Assembly (NCBI RefSeq): GCF_000025305.1 | Contig: NC_013740.1 | Coordinates: forward strand, 2,232,001 to 2,296,000 | Length of the DNA: 64,000 bases | Reading direction: 5' to 3' | DNA from: Acidaminococcus fermentans DSM 20731 | GTDB lineage: Bacteria; Bacillota; Negativicutes; Acidaminococcales; Acidaminococcaceae | Part shown: in pieces, positions 35,801 through 41,234 of the stretch | How positions within the stretch are numbered: the stretch's first letter is position 1 | How the letters are laid out: every line of letters begins with the position of its first letter | Notes under the pieces: model-generated | What the model was told of the DNA's origin: nothing | Seen by the model: only the letters and a program-made list of their open reading frames with translations | Database searches by the model: none | Made by a program: the position numbers and the translations under genes

Positions 35801-35888
35801 TTTCCTTCCCAGCCCGTTTGGCCAGCTCAGACACCACCACATAGCAGTGCCGGACCCGGCTCCAGATGACTTTATAAATTTTGTTCAT
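26862..35888 (-). CDS. Giant YadA-type trimeric autotransporter adhesin
   Basis: This 3008-residue surface adhesin occupies 9 kb. Residues 1-24 form an ESPR extended signal (MNKIYKVIWSRVRHCYVVVSE), followed by a hydrophobic core with cleavage near AEA (about 62). YadA-head repeats (SMAFG, SLAMG, SLAIG, SVAVG steps) lie at about residues 630-776. The stalk holds seven GRAATEDQL-type Trp-ring/neck modules (about residues 583, 1085, 1368, 1484, 1888, 2304 and 2584) and many GxNIGV-type stalk modules. The YadA membrane anchor lies at about 2896-2947. Unusually, about 60 residues of predicted coiled coil follow the anchor. AGGAGGG precedes the ATG. It is expected to form trimers in the outer membrane and to bind host or bacterial surfaces. 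Confidence 0.95.
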   Translation of the reverse strand: MNKIYKVIWSRVRHCYVVVSELAKRAGKEKSSHPGLAAHLAAGALCVCLLTLGGHGTPAEAAGQPAVSAATQNQYVAFLVTVDSGSVKGNDNGQDTNTFNGATYHKVTLSDGRTKYWVREGYTLTEGTNGKYTTLSRSDKKFDVAFTGSGNQPADILSNTTSAVSSTGVSTNVGESLNKVSASAFEGLSQAGGTQVPGNWDYIIYEPSWEGHTQANTANRTYYKDGYADMYNPSAGTNGNPRGFVSVGNDLVWNGTLNQYTYKGKAVDTSHLYVIGGKIGVFTSYDGSKVYEGTVYGANNEILMTAIKDGKYYSYWAAPVTDPSATMGTYRVSDYNKDLDVLKSNDVALYHNDIKSVDMAKRGTNAAPAATITAMRNGNGTPEAVDGAITVTGGGGTNGQDTTVTLSNTTNGATVSQVFTTGSKVVVNTAATGSSELKSLTINGQEYATALKFGGDNHGTTTLTRNLSEELDILGGATGTLTDNNIGVNASDGTLKVQLAKDVDLTVAGSLTVGNTRVDTNGVTVAHTGSTLQMGYQSFTYDYMKPVTENGTLKLESARANAKGLFVTGLSNRTWTPGNYVTGRAATEDQLEQAGRHFLSIKTATTDEDGNPITPAEENTLANYYNDGATGSASMAFGVETKASGDQSLAMGAKSSASGMNSLAIGYGNEAAGTQSVAVGNSTNASGNFSVAMGLGAQAGTKNDDVESTDHGAAVAVGYGAEAAETGSAAYGYSAMAGGVESSAFGTSANAAAEGGVALGAHSIANRGSGEQGYLIPDEVKNILIKDDGDKGNTSADTDIDTTTWVATSGAVSVGGTDATGVKITRQITNVAAGSQNSDAVNVAQLKALASQGMNFQGNDTSTSVHLDQGGTLQIQGSGRKKDEEYSTQNVKVLTDTANKRLSIALDKNPTFDSVMAGTENGTSGGQAGSIKIVGADSSNANKATTITAGYAALPELAGTNGTGRISYTDGDGTAHTVATLGDGLKLAGDAGTGSVALDNTLTVSGGATNLAAGSNIGVTANGSTLSLKLAKDITGLDTVTAGGAKLGKQTDGNDTTRSGDYLTGLDNTTWTVGQTNYVSGRAATEDQLKSVSDVVNANKTNIANNTETIGRGLNFQANTKGTDDSYKTVNRALGSTVAVRAHDAQDGHTYKTDNLTTEIDDNGIITVKMDTQLTADKVTVGKDNNAITINGADGSLTTGSSTLSGTGLTINNGPSVTTSGISGGSKQITEVKSGASRYDDSNNPVYGTDTNAANIGDVKNIAAKIVTVSGDGTNTKVDKTTAADGTVDYKVSLNDSVTLGSDAAKKIALDGTAGTVMVGDKVTLNGNTGTAAIGGATLGKSGADTYLTGLTNKTWDGTAVSGRAATEDQLKSVSDTVNAGWNAKVGDQTLAVTPANNTFTFAAGDNIALTPTDSSKTITIATQPNVTFTTVRVGSTDGTDGIYIGSQPGGGANGSATSNITSITGLKNTAWVTDHFMSGRAATEDQLNEVAKTIKGEASASDIYVESGSVSYGNNGEGTGTLVRKNDKTTGQLTGLHDYYVTGGSVSTDGKTLNLTKNGGAAIPGIDLTNVLNQDSHLVTADSGEYTVGSDGKVTLKVKNNVAGSTPTDVVISGIASNAALRQGLNFKANAAEKTDGSDTYNAQLGGTVRVLGGAAKEKHTYNTDNITTTMDNGTITVKLDNDLTANSLTAGSSTVDGTVRVTGATGAYVEMDGSDGSIHLGNNGGRYSALYQNYGGKGFLTAETSPRLEYAVDNDLNTRHTIATLDDGMKFAGDDAKTDSTKVVSRTLNSTLNITGGAATGNLTDGNIGVVKNDAGDGLTIKLNKDLTNMGTISFAPTETGKQGIKIGSQNVGTSGKGTNAQTGDYITGLTNTKWNADDIVSGRAATEDQLQNVAKSIVNGSATGGGFGLSADNADSTNATEVKQDLGSSIKITTGGDINLSTQADSANKAIVVSLNKELNLTKTTLTDGITGATTVVDGNGVVITPKQGSDADKVKLTTDGLSNGGKQITNVQSGLDGTTFENAAGDVLNHAATIGDLKTVSNGVKTDLTATGLNFKGNNEDTTVHRNLGDTLIIQGTGANGRDYDGGANVQVLANKDTGTLTVQLDRDLNAHTMTLGKAGAPGVDGETGILKINGQNKDGSISPVSIKATYADTTQDNTTTLKTAMSRITYDGGNGHSHTVATLEDGLQLSGDNGETANTTLNKKVTIKGGVTKDNLVDNSTDPTKNNNIGVIASQDSGGNTTLSLQLAKDITGLHTVEAGTVVMGNQTVVNSNQTNETGNYVTGLSNKDWNGTYVSGRAATEDQLKKVNDSITRVLGSGTFAITAGGRGEAVDATIEQNLGSAIRIFGDAPVTNEQNDGSGDFWDRSKANILTKVKKDHNNEDYVSVELQDHLEVGVHGDGKTIEGTDGSMQFKGKSAKEVNITGDTGIALSDNGNQAAALRQADGAGYLDLTGTTAGTRAAVSVYTGAKNLAQQDQTRLTYTDQSNTPHDVATMDDGLIFAGDTEDNISRTLNGTLKIYGGVTDKDSLSTGSNIGVVASSDGLQLKLAKDLTGIDSLTGLTNTTLDVAGFGASHRAATEEQLVLMKGSIINSQQGGGFGLTADKANTSGKSDVKQNLGSTIGIHGDGNITTAVSEDGKSIDIKLNNQVDLGTEGSLKAGGVTINKDGIDVGGKNIIKVHSGIVKGDDSDNTNAANIGDVKKLAGDAAKRAVDSLGTRDFTGDDGEKISKKLGESMKLSGGADTTKLTDKNIGVVKNANGEGLDIRLSKELNGLTSVTTGSSTLNNEGLTVHSSTGSAGTTVTSSGIKIASDGEGTHAVEVSNGNVSMGGQQIHDVAPGTKPTDAVNVSQLGGVVSGVSNAITRLDSRVDRVGAGASALAALHPLEFDPEDKLNFAAGFGHYRSANAAAIGAFYQPTESVRFNVGGSFGGGENMVNAGVTFSLDPQRRDRFQSRIVLMRTVQQLRSDNDALRQDNQKVHAQLDAMNDRLNQLTALVEQLSARK

Positions 35889-35943
35889 GACAGATTCCCT
35901 CCTGAATGACTGTAACCTGTTGCCCCGAAAAGTCTACTTCTTT

Positions 35944-35979
35944 ATTTTGTTTTTCCTTTATCAAAAGGAAAAACAAAAT
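35944..35979. promoter_or_regulatory. 16-bp perfect inverted repeat in the adhesin leader
   Basis: ATTTTGTTTTTCCTTT (35944-35959) and its exact complement (35964-35979) enclose ATCA. It lies inside the predicted 5' untranslated region, 56-91 nt before the start codon, and could attenuate or stabilise the adhesin mRNA. Confidence 0.6.
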
Positions 35980-35999
35980 TCTATACACTTTATGACCTC

Positions 36000-36028
36000 A
36001 TTATATGTAGCTGTTTAATACTTGTCAA
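36000..36028 (-). promoter_or_regulatory. Consensus promoter of the adhesin gene
   Basis: Minus-strand TTGACA (36023-36028), a 17-nt spacer and TATAAT (36000-36005): a perfect sigma-70 match, predicting strong transcription and a leader of about 105 nt. Confidence 0.85.
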
Positions 36029-36059
36029 TATTGATTATTTATTCATCTTTTCTTCGTAT

Positions 36060-36280
36060 TTAATGTTATTTTATGTATGGGATGAGTGGTTAAGGGGTTG
36101 GATCCGCAGGGGCGGCAGACCCGCCAGGGTTAGGTGATTGGGTGATCAGGTGGTTGGGTACCTAAACCGTAGGGGCGGCAGGCCCGGCCGCCCGCCAAGG
36201 GGGCGTTTCCAATCGGCAGCATCTGTCCCCGGCAGATGGTCTCCTTTTGCGTGGGATGGTACCGGGGCGGAAATTTGTTC
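36060..36280. other. Gene-free region with two GC-rich repeat copies
   Basis: No gene was seen. It contains two copies of the GC-rich dispersed repeat, at 36106-36131 (GCAGGGGCGGCAGACCCGCC) and 36169-36205 (CGTAGGGGCGGCAGGCCCGG). Between them are short G-rich repeats (GATTGGGTGATCAGGTGGTTGGG). Confidence 0.55.
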
Positions 36281-36318
36281 CAAAAAAGAACCCGTCCCCC
36301 AAAAAGGACGGGTTCTCG
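36281..36318 (-). terminator. Terminator of relB, duplicate of the adhesin terminator
   Basis: AGAACCCGTCC (36287-36297), loop CCCAAAAA and GGACGGGTTCT (36306-36316), followed on the minus strand by TTTTTTGG. Identical to the hairpin at 26801-26830. Confidence 0.85.
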
Positions 36319-36340
36319 CCAATGGCCATTGACAACCTAT

Positions 36341-36613
36341 TCAAATATTGAAATCCCGTTTGATTTCCTCAAACATGTCTTCCGGTTTCTTCGCCGCCGC
36401 ATCCTGGACAGCAGCCGGGTCCACCGGCACCTGGTGGACGGCTGCCCGGCGGCAGTCAGCGGAAACCTCAAAGGGAATCCGGTTTTCCCGGACGGTCCTT
36501 CTGGCAAAGATGGTGAAAGCGGTGGTCATGTTCATGCCCACGTTGCTGCAGAATTCTTCAAACTCTTTTTTCAGCTCCGCGTCCATGCGGATGTTAACAT
36601 TAACGGATGCCAT
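36341..36613 (-). CDS. RelB/DinJ-family antitoxin (no toxin partner seen)
   Basis: This 90-residue protein has the ribbon-helix-helix pattern of RelB/DinJ antitoxins: a beta-strand VNVNIRMDAELKKEFEEFC followed by the helix NMTTAFTIFARRTVREN and a flexible acidic tail. Such proteins repress their own promoter and neutralise a YafQ/RelE-type mRNA nuclease. Here no toxin gene follows: a terminator begins right after the stop and then the adhesin region. The start at 36613 (MASVN) has GAGGGG 9 nt upstream. A perfect consensus promoter (36646-36674) precedes it. It may be an orphan regulator or a survivor of a broken toxin-antitoxin pair. Confidence 0.85.
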   Translation of the reverse strand: MASVNVNIRMDAELKKEFEEFCSNVGMNMTTAFTIFARRTVRENRIPFEVSADCRRAAVHQVPVDPAAVQDAAAKKPEDMFEEIKRDFNI

Positions 36614-36645
36614 ATCCATCAACCCCTCTAATCGTGATGTATTGC

Positions 36646-36674
36646 ATTATACAGCTGCTGCAAAGGAATGTCAA
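36646..36674 (-). promoter_or_regulatory. Consensus promoter of relB
   Basis: Minus-strand TTGACA (36669-36674), a 17-nt spacer and TATAAT (36646-36651), 32 nt upstream of the start codon. Confidence 0.82.
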
Positions 36675-36703
36675 CAAGGAGGTGTTGTCATTGGCGGGCG
36701 GCC

Positions 36704-38311
36704 CTAAAACGCCGCCACCGTCCCATCCGTCCTCCCCTCCGTGGCTCCCACCAGGGTGCCGTCTTCCCGGCGCCAGATGATCTGACCCCGGCCGAAGGTG
36801 GACCGGTCTTTTTTGACGGTGATTTCGTGGCCCCGGGCCCGGAGTCCTTCCACAATGGCCGGATCCACCTGGGCTTCCACTTCCACTTTCTTTCCTTCGA
36901 TCCACTGCCACCGGGGGGCATCCAGGGCCGCCTGGGGATTCATGTGGAAATCCAGAGTGTTCAGGATCACCTGGAGATGGCCCTGGGGCTGCATGAAGCC
37001 GCCCATGACCCCGAAGGGCCCTACGGCTTTCCCGTCTTTGGTCAGAAACCCGGGGATGATGGTGTGGTAGGGTTTCTTCCCGGGGGCCAGGCAGTTGTCC
37101 ATAGCCGGATCCAGGCTGAAGTTGTTCCCCCGGTCGTTGAGGGCGATGCCGGTGCCGGGGATCACGATGCCGGAGCCAAAGCCCCGGAAATTGCTCTGGA
37201 TGAAGGAGACCATGTTCCCTTCTCCATCGGCGGTGCACAGGTACACGGTGCCCCCGCTGAAGGGTTTGCCCCACCGGGGTTCCAGGGCCTGTTCCCCGAT
37301 CAGGGTCCGGCGCTGGTCCGCATAGGCCTGGCTCAGCATGTCTTCCACCCGGGTGTGCATGAACCGGGGATCCGCCACATAGTGCCGGGCATCGGAAAAG
37401 GCCAGTTTCATGGCTTCGATCTGTTTGTGATAGCTGTCCAGGGTTTCCCGCTGTTCCAGGTGGAAACCCTTCATGATGTTCAGGGCCATCAGGGCGGTGA
37501 TCCCGTGGCCGTTGGGCGGGATCTCCCATACATCATAGCCCCGGTAGTCCGTGCGGATGGGTTCCACCCACTGGGCCCGGTAGCCGGCCAGGTCTTCTTT
37601 CCGGAGGAAGCCGCCGGTGGCCCGGCTGAACTGGTCCATCTGCTCCGCCAGGGCGCCCCGGTAGAAGGCTTCCCCTTCAGTCCGGGCCAGCAGTTCCAGG
37701 GTTTTGGCATGATCCGGCAGGGTGACGGTCTCGCCCACTTCTGGCGCCGCACCTTTGGGCAGGAAGGTGGCGAAGAATCCGGCAAAGGCCGGATCGTCCC
37801 GGTACGGCGCGAAAATGTCTTCCGCCGCTTTCCACAGCATCCGTACCGTGGGAGAAACCGGATAGCCGTTCCGGGCGTATTCCAGAGCCGGCTCAAAGAG
37901 TTTGGCAAAGGGCAGACGGCCGAACCGCCGGTGGAGTTCCGCCCAGGCGGAAACGGCTCCGGGTACGGTCACCGGGATCCAGCCCCGCTGGGGCATTTCT
38001 TTATGACCGGCGGCCAGGACCTTGTCCCGGGTCAGGAGACCGGGAGCCGGACCGCTGCCGTTGAGACCGTAGAGATGGTCTTTGACCCACACCAGGGCAA
38101 AGGCATCGCTGCCCAGCCCGTTGCAGTTGGGTTCCACCACCGTCAGGCAGATGGCCGTGGCCAGGGCCGCGTCGATGGCGTTGCCTCCCTGGAGCAGCAT
38201 CCGCAGCCCGGCCTGGGCCGCCAGAGGCTGCCCGGTGCAGACCATGCCGTTCCGGGCGAAAATGGTCCGCCGCCGGGAAGGATAAGGATAAACCGATGCA
38301 TCAAATTCCAT
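36704..38311 (-). CDS. ggt: Gamma-glutamyltransferase (no signal peptide)
   Basis: This Ntn-hydrolase splits glutathione and other gamma-glutamyl compounds. The 535-residue precursor matches the family: an N-terminal GMVCTGQPLAAQAG segment, GGNAIDAALA, the autocleavage/catalytic Thr in SGGTVYLCTADGEGN (about residue 355), and a GSGI segment and GGFMQPQGHLQ in the small subunit. No signal peptide is visible, unlike periplasmic GGT of Proteobacteria, so the protein should stay in the cytoplasm as YwrD-like members do. The ATG at 38311 has AGGAGG at a 7-nt distance. It follows the DUF4143 ATPase gene by 18 nt and may be co-transcribed with it. Confidence 0.9.
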   Translation of the reverse strand: MEFDASVYPYPSRRRTIFARNGMVCTGQPLAAQAGLRMLLQGGNAIDAALATAICLTVVEPNCNGLGSDAFALVWVKDHLYGLNGSGPAPGLLTRDKVLAAGHKEMPQRGWIPVTVPGAVSAWAELHRRFGRLPFAKLFEPALEYARNGYPVSPTVRMLWKAAEDIFAPYRDDPAFAGFFATFLPKGAAPEVGETVTLPDHAKTLELLARTEGEAFYRGALAEQMDQFSRATGGFLRKEDLAGYRAQWVEPIRTDYRGYDVWEIPPNGHGITALMALNIMKGFHLEQRETLDSYHKQIEAMKLAFSDARHYVADPRFMHTRVEDMLSQAYADQRRTLIGEQALEPRWGKPFSGGTVYLCTADGEGNMVSFIQSNFRGFGSGIVIPGTGIALNDRGNNFSLDPAMDNCLAPGKKPYHTIIPGFLTKDGKAVGPFGVMGGFMQPQGHLQVILNTLDFHMNPQAALDAPRWQWIEGKKVEVEAQVDPAIVEGLRARGHEITVKKDRSTFGRGQIIWRREDGTLVGATEGRTDGTVAAF

Positions 38312-38329
38312 TGCCATACCTCCTGTTTT

Positions 38330-39649
38330 TTAATAGGATCCCACCAGAAAACCGAAATACAGGGGAAGTTCCAGGATCTGCCCCTTCCGGGACACATTGT
38401 CAGCGGTGAGCTGGATGGCCTGTTCCACCTGGTATTTTTCCGGCTGCTGGAGCAGGGTCTTCAGGCTCTTGGTGTTGCCGGTGGAAGGGGTTGCCTTCAC
38501 CAGGGTGCTCTTGCCCTGGCAGCGGATGACGAAATCCACTTCCAGCCCGGAATTTTTATGATAGTAGTAGAGCTTCCGGCCGCCCTTGCTGAGAAGGTCG
38601 GCGGCCAGGCTTTCGTACACGGCTCCCTGGCAGCCGGACAGATCGCCCTGGAGCAGTTTCAGCCGGTCCTCCCCGGTGAGCATGGCGGCGTAGAGCCCCA
38701 CATCCTTCATATAGACCTTGAATATGGAATCGATGGCGTGGCGTTCCAGGGGCAGCCCCGGTTCCGTCAGGTTGTAGCACCGGGTGACGATGCCCGCTTC
38801 TTCCAGCCAGGAAAGAGCCCCTTCGAACTGGGACGCTTTGGAGCCTTTTTTCAGCTGGGCATACTGGTACTTTTTGTTTTCCTTGTTCAGCTGGAGGGGC
38901 ACCGCATCCAGTACCGTCTTCAGCTTGGCCCGGGCCCGTTTGTTCACGTCCACGAACAGGTTCTCCTCATAATCCCGGAGGATGGCCTGCTGTTTTTCCA
39001 GGACGGCGTTGATGTCGTGGGTCTGGACATAGGTTTCCACCACTTCCGGCAGCCCGCCCACCAGGGCATACTGCCGGAGCAGTTCGTTGAGCCGCAGGTG
39101 GAGGGCCTCCGGCACGGGAGTCTCCTTATCCAGACTCTGGTGGAGCATATCCAGCACCGGGGTGGTGATGCCGTTGGCCCAGAGGAATTCTTCGAAATCC
39201 AGGGGCACCATGTTCACCACGGTTTCGCAGCCCACCGCAATGGGAGCGGGCTCTTTGCCGTAGCCCTTGACCCCCAGCAGGGACCCGGCGGCGATCACAT
39301 CGTACCGGCCGTCCATCTTAAAGGCCTTCAGAGCACTGCGGGCTTCGGGGCATTCCTGGACTTCGTCCAGGATCAGGACGGTCCGGTAGGGTTCGAACAC
39401 GGCTTCCGGACCCACCAGGGCGGTGATCAGCATCACCAGGTAGTTCACGTCCACCGAATCCCGGAAAATGGCCGCATAATCGGGCTTTTCCTGGAAGTTC
39501 AGGTATACCACATGGGCGTATTCCTTTTTGGCGAAATCCAGGATGGAAGTGGTCTTTCCGCAGTGGCGGCACCCCTTGACCACCAGGGGATTGTGCTGCG
39601 GGACCTGTTTCCAGGTCTGCAGGAATTTTTCGATCTTGCGCTGAAGCAT
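38330..39649 (-). CDS. AAA-family ATPase with DUF4143 domain
   Basis: This 439-residue protein is a paralogue type of the gene at 9445. The P-loop is VKGCRHCGKTT (about residues 24-34), Walker B is VLILDEVQECPEAR and the sensor region is IAAGSLLG. DUF4143 follows, with a PD-(D/E)XK-like pattern near the C-terminus (GLEVDFVIRCQGKSTLVKA). AGAGGA precedes the ATG. A plausible promoter has TTGAAA and TAAAGT 17 nt apart near 39700-39735. Unlike the other two ATPases of this kind in the window it lacks an upstream repeat array. The role is unknown. Confidence 0.85.
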   Translation of the reverse strand: MLQRKIEKFLQTWKQVPQHNPLVVKGCRHCGKTTSILDFAKKEYAHVVYLNFQEKPDYAAIFRDSVDVNYLVMLITALVGPEAVFEPYRTVLILDEVQECPEARSALKAFKMDGRYDVIAAGSLLGVKGYGKEPAPIAVGCETVVNMVPLDFEEFLWANGITTPVLDMLHQSLDKETPVPEALHLRLNELLRQYALVGGLPEVVETYVQTHDINAVLEKQQAILRDYEENLFVDVNKRARAKLKTVLDAVPLQLNKENKKYQYAQLKKGSKASQFEGALSWLEEAGIVTRCYNLTEPGLPLERHAIDSIFKVYMKDVGLYAAMLTGEDRLKLLQGDLSGCQGAVYESLAADLLSKGGRKLYYYHKNSGLEVDFVIRCQGKSTLVKATPSTGNTKSLKTLLQQPEKYQVEQAIQLTADNVSRKGQILELPLYFGFLVGSY

Positions 39650-39755
39650 AGGATTCCTCTTTCTTTCCCTTAAATACTCACTTGACTATAGAAGCTCCTT
39701 ACACTTTACAGGAAATGAGTCCATTTTTCAAGGAAGTTTTTGTGTTTTTTCCTTT

Positions 39756-41024
39756 TTATTTTTCAGCGGCTTTCCGGAAGACTTTTTCCACCAGTTTCAG
39801 GGTCACCTGACAGGATTTTTCCAGAGAAGGCAGGGGCAGGAATTCATACCGGGAATGGAAATTCAGGGCCCCGGTGAAGTAATTGGGGGTAAAGATGCCC
39901 TGGGTGGACAGCCAGGAGCCGTCGGTGCCGCCCCGCATGGCAATGGTTTTGGGGGTGATGGCCAGTTCTGCCAGGGCTTCATAGAGGAAATCCACCGCTT
40001 CCCGGTTGTCCGAAGTCATGGCGTCGGCAATGTTGCCGTAGATGTCTTCCAGGGTGCAGCGGATCCGGGCCCGGGGTTCCCGGGCCTTCAGCCGTTCCAC
40101 ATTGGCCAGGATGGTCTGTTTCCGGGCTTCATACCGGGTTTTGTCGTGGTCCCGGATGGCCAGCTGGACCGTGGCCTGGGAGGCATTGGACTGGATGCTC
40201 TTGATCCAGATATACCCTTCCTTCCCTTCGGTGCATTCCGGGGTTTCCTTCCGGTCGAAGAAATTGGCGAAATCCACCGCCAGCAGGGTGGGGTTCACCA
40301 GGTTCCCCTTGGCGTTCATGGGATGGGCACTGATGCCCTGGATTTCCACGGTGGCGGCTCCGGCATTGAAGGTTTCATACACCACTTCTCCCAGGGCGCA
40401 GCAGTCGATGGTATAGGCGAAATCCACCGGGAACCGGCTGATATCCAGGGATTTGGAGCCCTTCAGCCCCACTTCCTCATCCGGGACGAAGGCCACATAG
40501 ATATCCCCATGATGGATCTCCGGATGGTCCGTCAGGGTCTGGAGCATGGTCATCACATTGGCCAGGGCGGCCTTGTTGTCGGCCCCCAGGACGCTGGTGC
40601 CATCGGTGAACACAATGTCCTGGCCCACATAGTCCGCCAGTTCCGGATGGTCGGCAGCCTTCATGACAATGTTCTTATCGGCGTTGAGGACCACGTCGCC
40701 CCCAGGATAGTTCCGGATCACCTGGGGATGGACCTGGGGACTCAGGTTCACATCCACCGTATCCAGGTGGCAGCAGAAGCCGATTTTGGGCACGGTGCCG
40801 GTGAAGCCGGCGGGCAGGTTGGCGGGCAGCATTCCGGTAAGGACGCAGCGGTCGCTGAGCTGGATGTTTTCCAGGTCCATCACTTCCAGTTCCGCTTCCA
40901 GCTGCTGGGCCATATGCCACTGGTCCGGGGTGCTGGGAACAGCGGCGACCCCGGCCTTGCTTTGGGAAGGGATATTCACGTAACGGAGAAAACGATCAAG
41001 CAGTTGTTGAGTCAGTTGAGACAT
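39756..41024 (-). CDS. pepT: Peptidase T (tripeptide aminopeptidase)
   Basis: This cytosolic zinc aminopeptidase removes the N-terminal residue of tripeptides. The 422-residue length fits PepT of the M20 family. Metal-site motifs are visible: GFCCHLDTVD (His and Asp), GADNKAALA, the DEEVGLKGS segment with the catalytic Glu, TIDCCALGEVVYETFNA, and AMRGGTDGS and NFHSRYEF near the C-terminus. The start at 41024 (MSQLT) has AAGGAGG 8 nt upstream. It stands alone on the minus strand. It would finish the breakdown of imported peptides in an amino-acid-fermenting organism. Confidence 0.94.
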   Translation of the reverse strand: MSQLTQQLLDRFLRYVNIPSQSKAGVAAVPSTPDQWHMAQQLEAELEVMDLENIQLSDRCVLTGMLPANLPAGFTGTVPKIGFCCHLDTVDVNLSPQVHPQVIRNYPGGDVVLNADKNIVMKAADHPELADYVGQDIVFTDGTSVLGADNKAALANVMTMLQTLTDHPEIHHGDIYVAFVPDEEVGLKGSKSLDISRFPVDFAYTIDCCALGEVVYETFNAGAATVEIQGISAHPMNAKGNLVNPTLLAVDFANFFDRKETPECTEGKEGYIWIKSIQSNASQATVQLAIRDHDKTRYEARKQTILANVERLKAREPRARIRCTLEDIYGNIADAMTSDNREAVDFLYEALAELAITPKTIAMRGGTDGSWLSTQGIFTPNYFTGALNFHSRYEFLPLPSLEKSCQVTLKLVEKVFRKAAEK

Positions 41025-41137
41025 GGGCAATTCCTCCTTGGATTTGTGTTGTCGGGGATATTATAGCATAGGATGCGGAACAAAGCGGGCGGACAGAAAA
41101 AGGAACCAGGTGCACGAGATGGCTCCAGATGCGCGAA

Positions 41138-41200
41138 AGCGGAGATTTTGGAGTTGGGCATAGTACATAGTGGTACATGCCCAGCTCCAAAATCTCCGCT
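41138..41200. repeat. 23-bp inverted repeat downstream of tex
   Basis: Arms 41138-41160 and 41178-41200 (AGCGGAGATTTTGGAG start) are complementary apart from one G-U type mismatch, with a 17-nt loop. No T-run follows, so it is not a standard terminator. It may be a small mobile repeat. Confidence 0.6.
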
Positions 41201-41234
41201 GACAAAGCAGATGGGGTCTTATTGTGTGCAGGGG

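Noticed and set aside
36341-36613. Complete toxin-antitoxin pair
   Set aside because: No small toxin-like frame with its own ribosome site was found on either side of the antitoxin.
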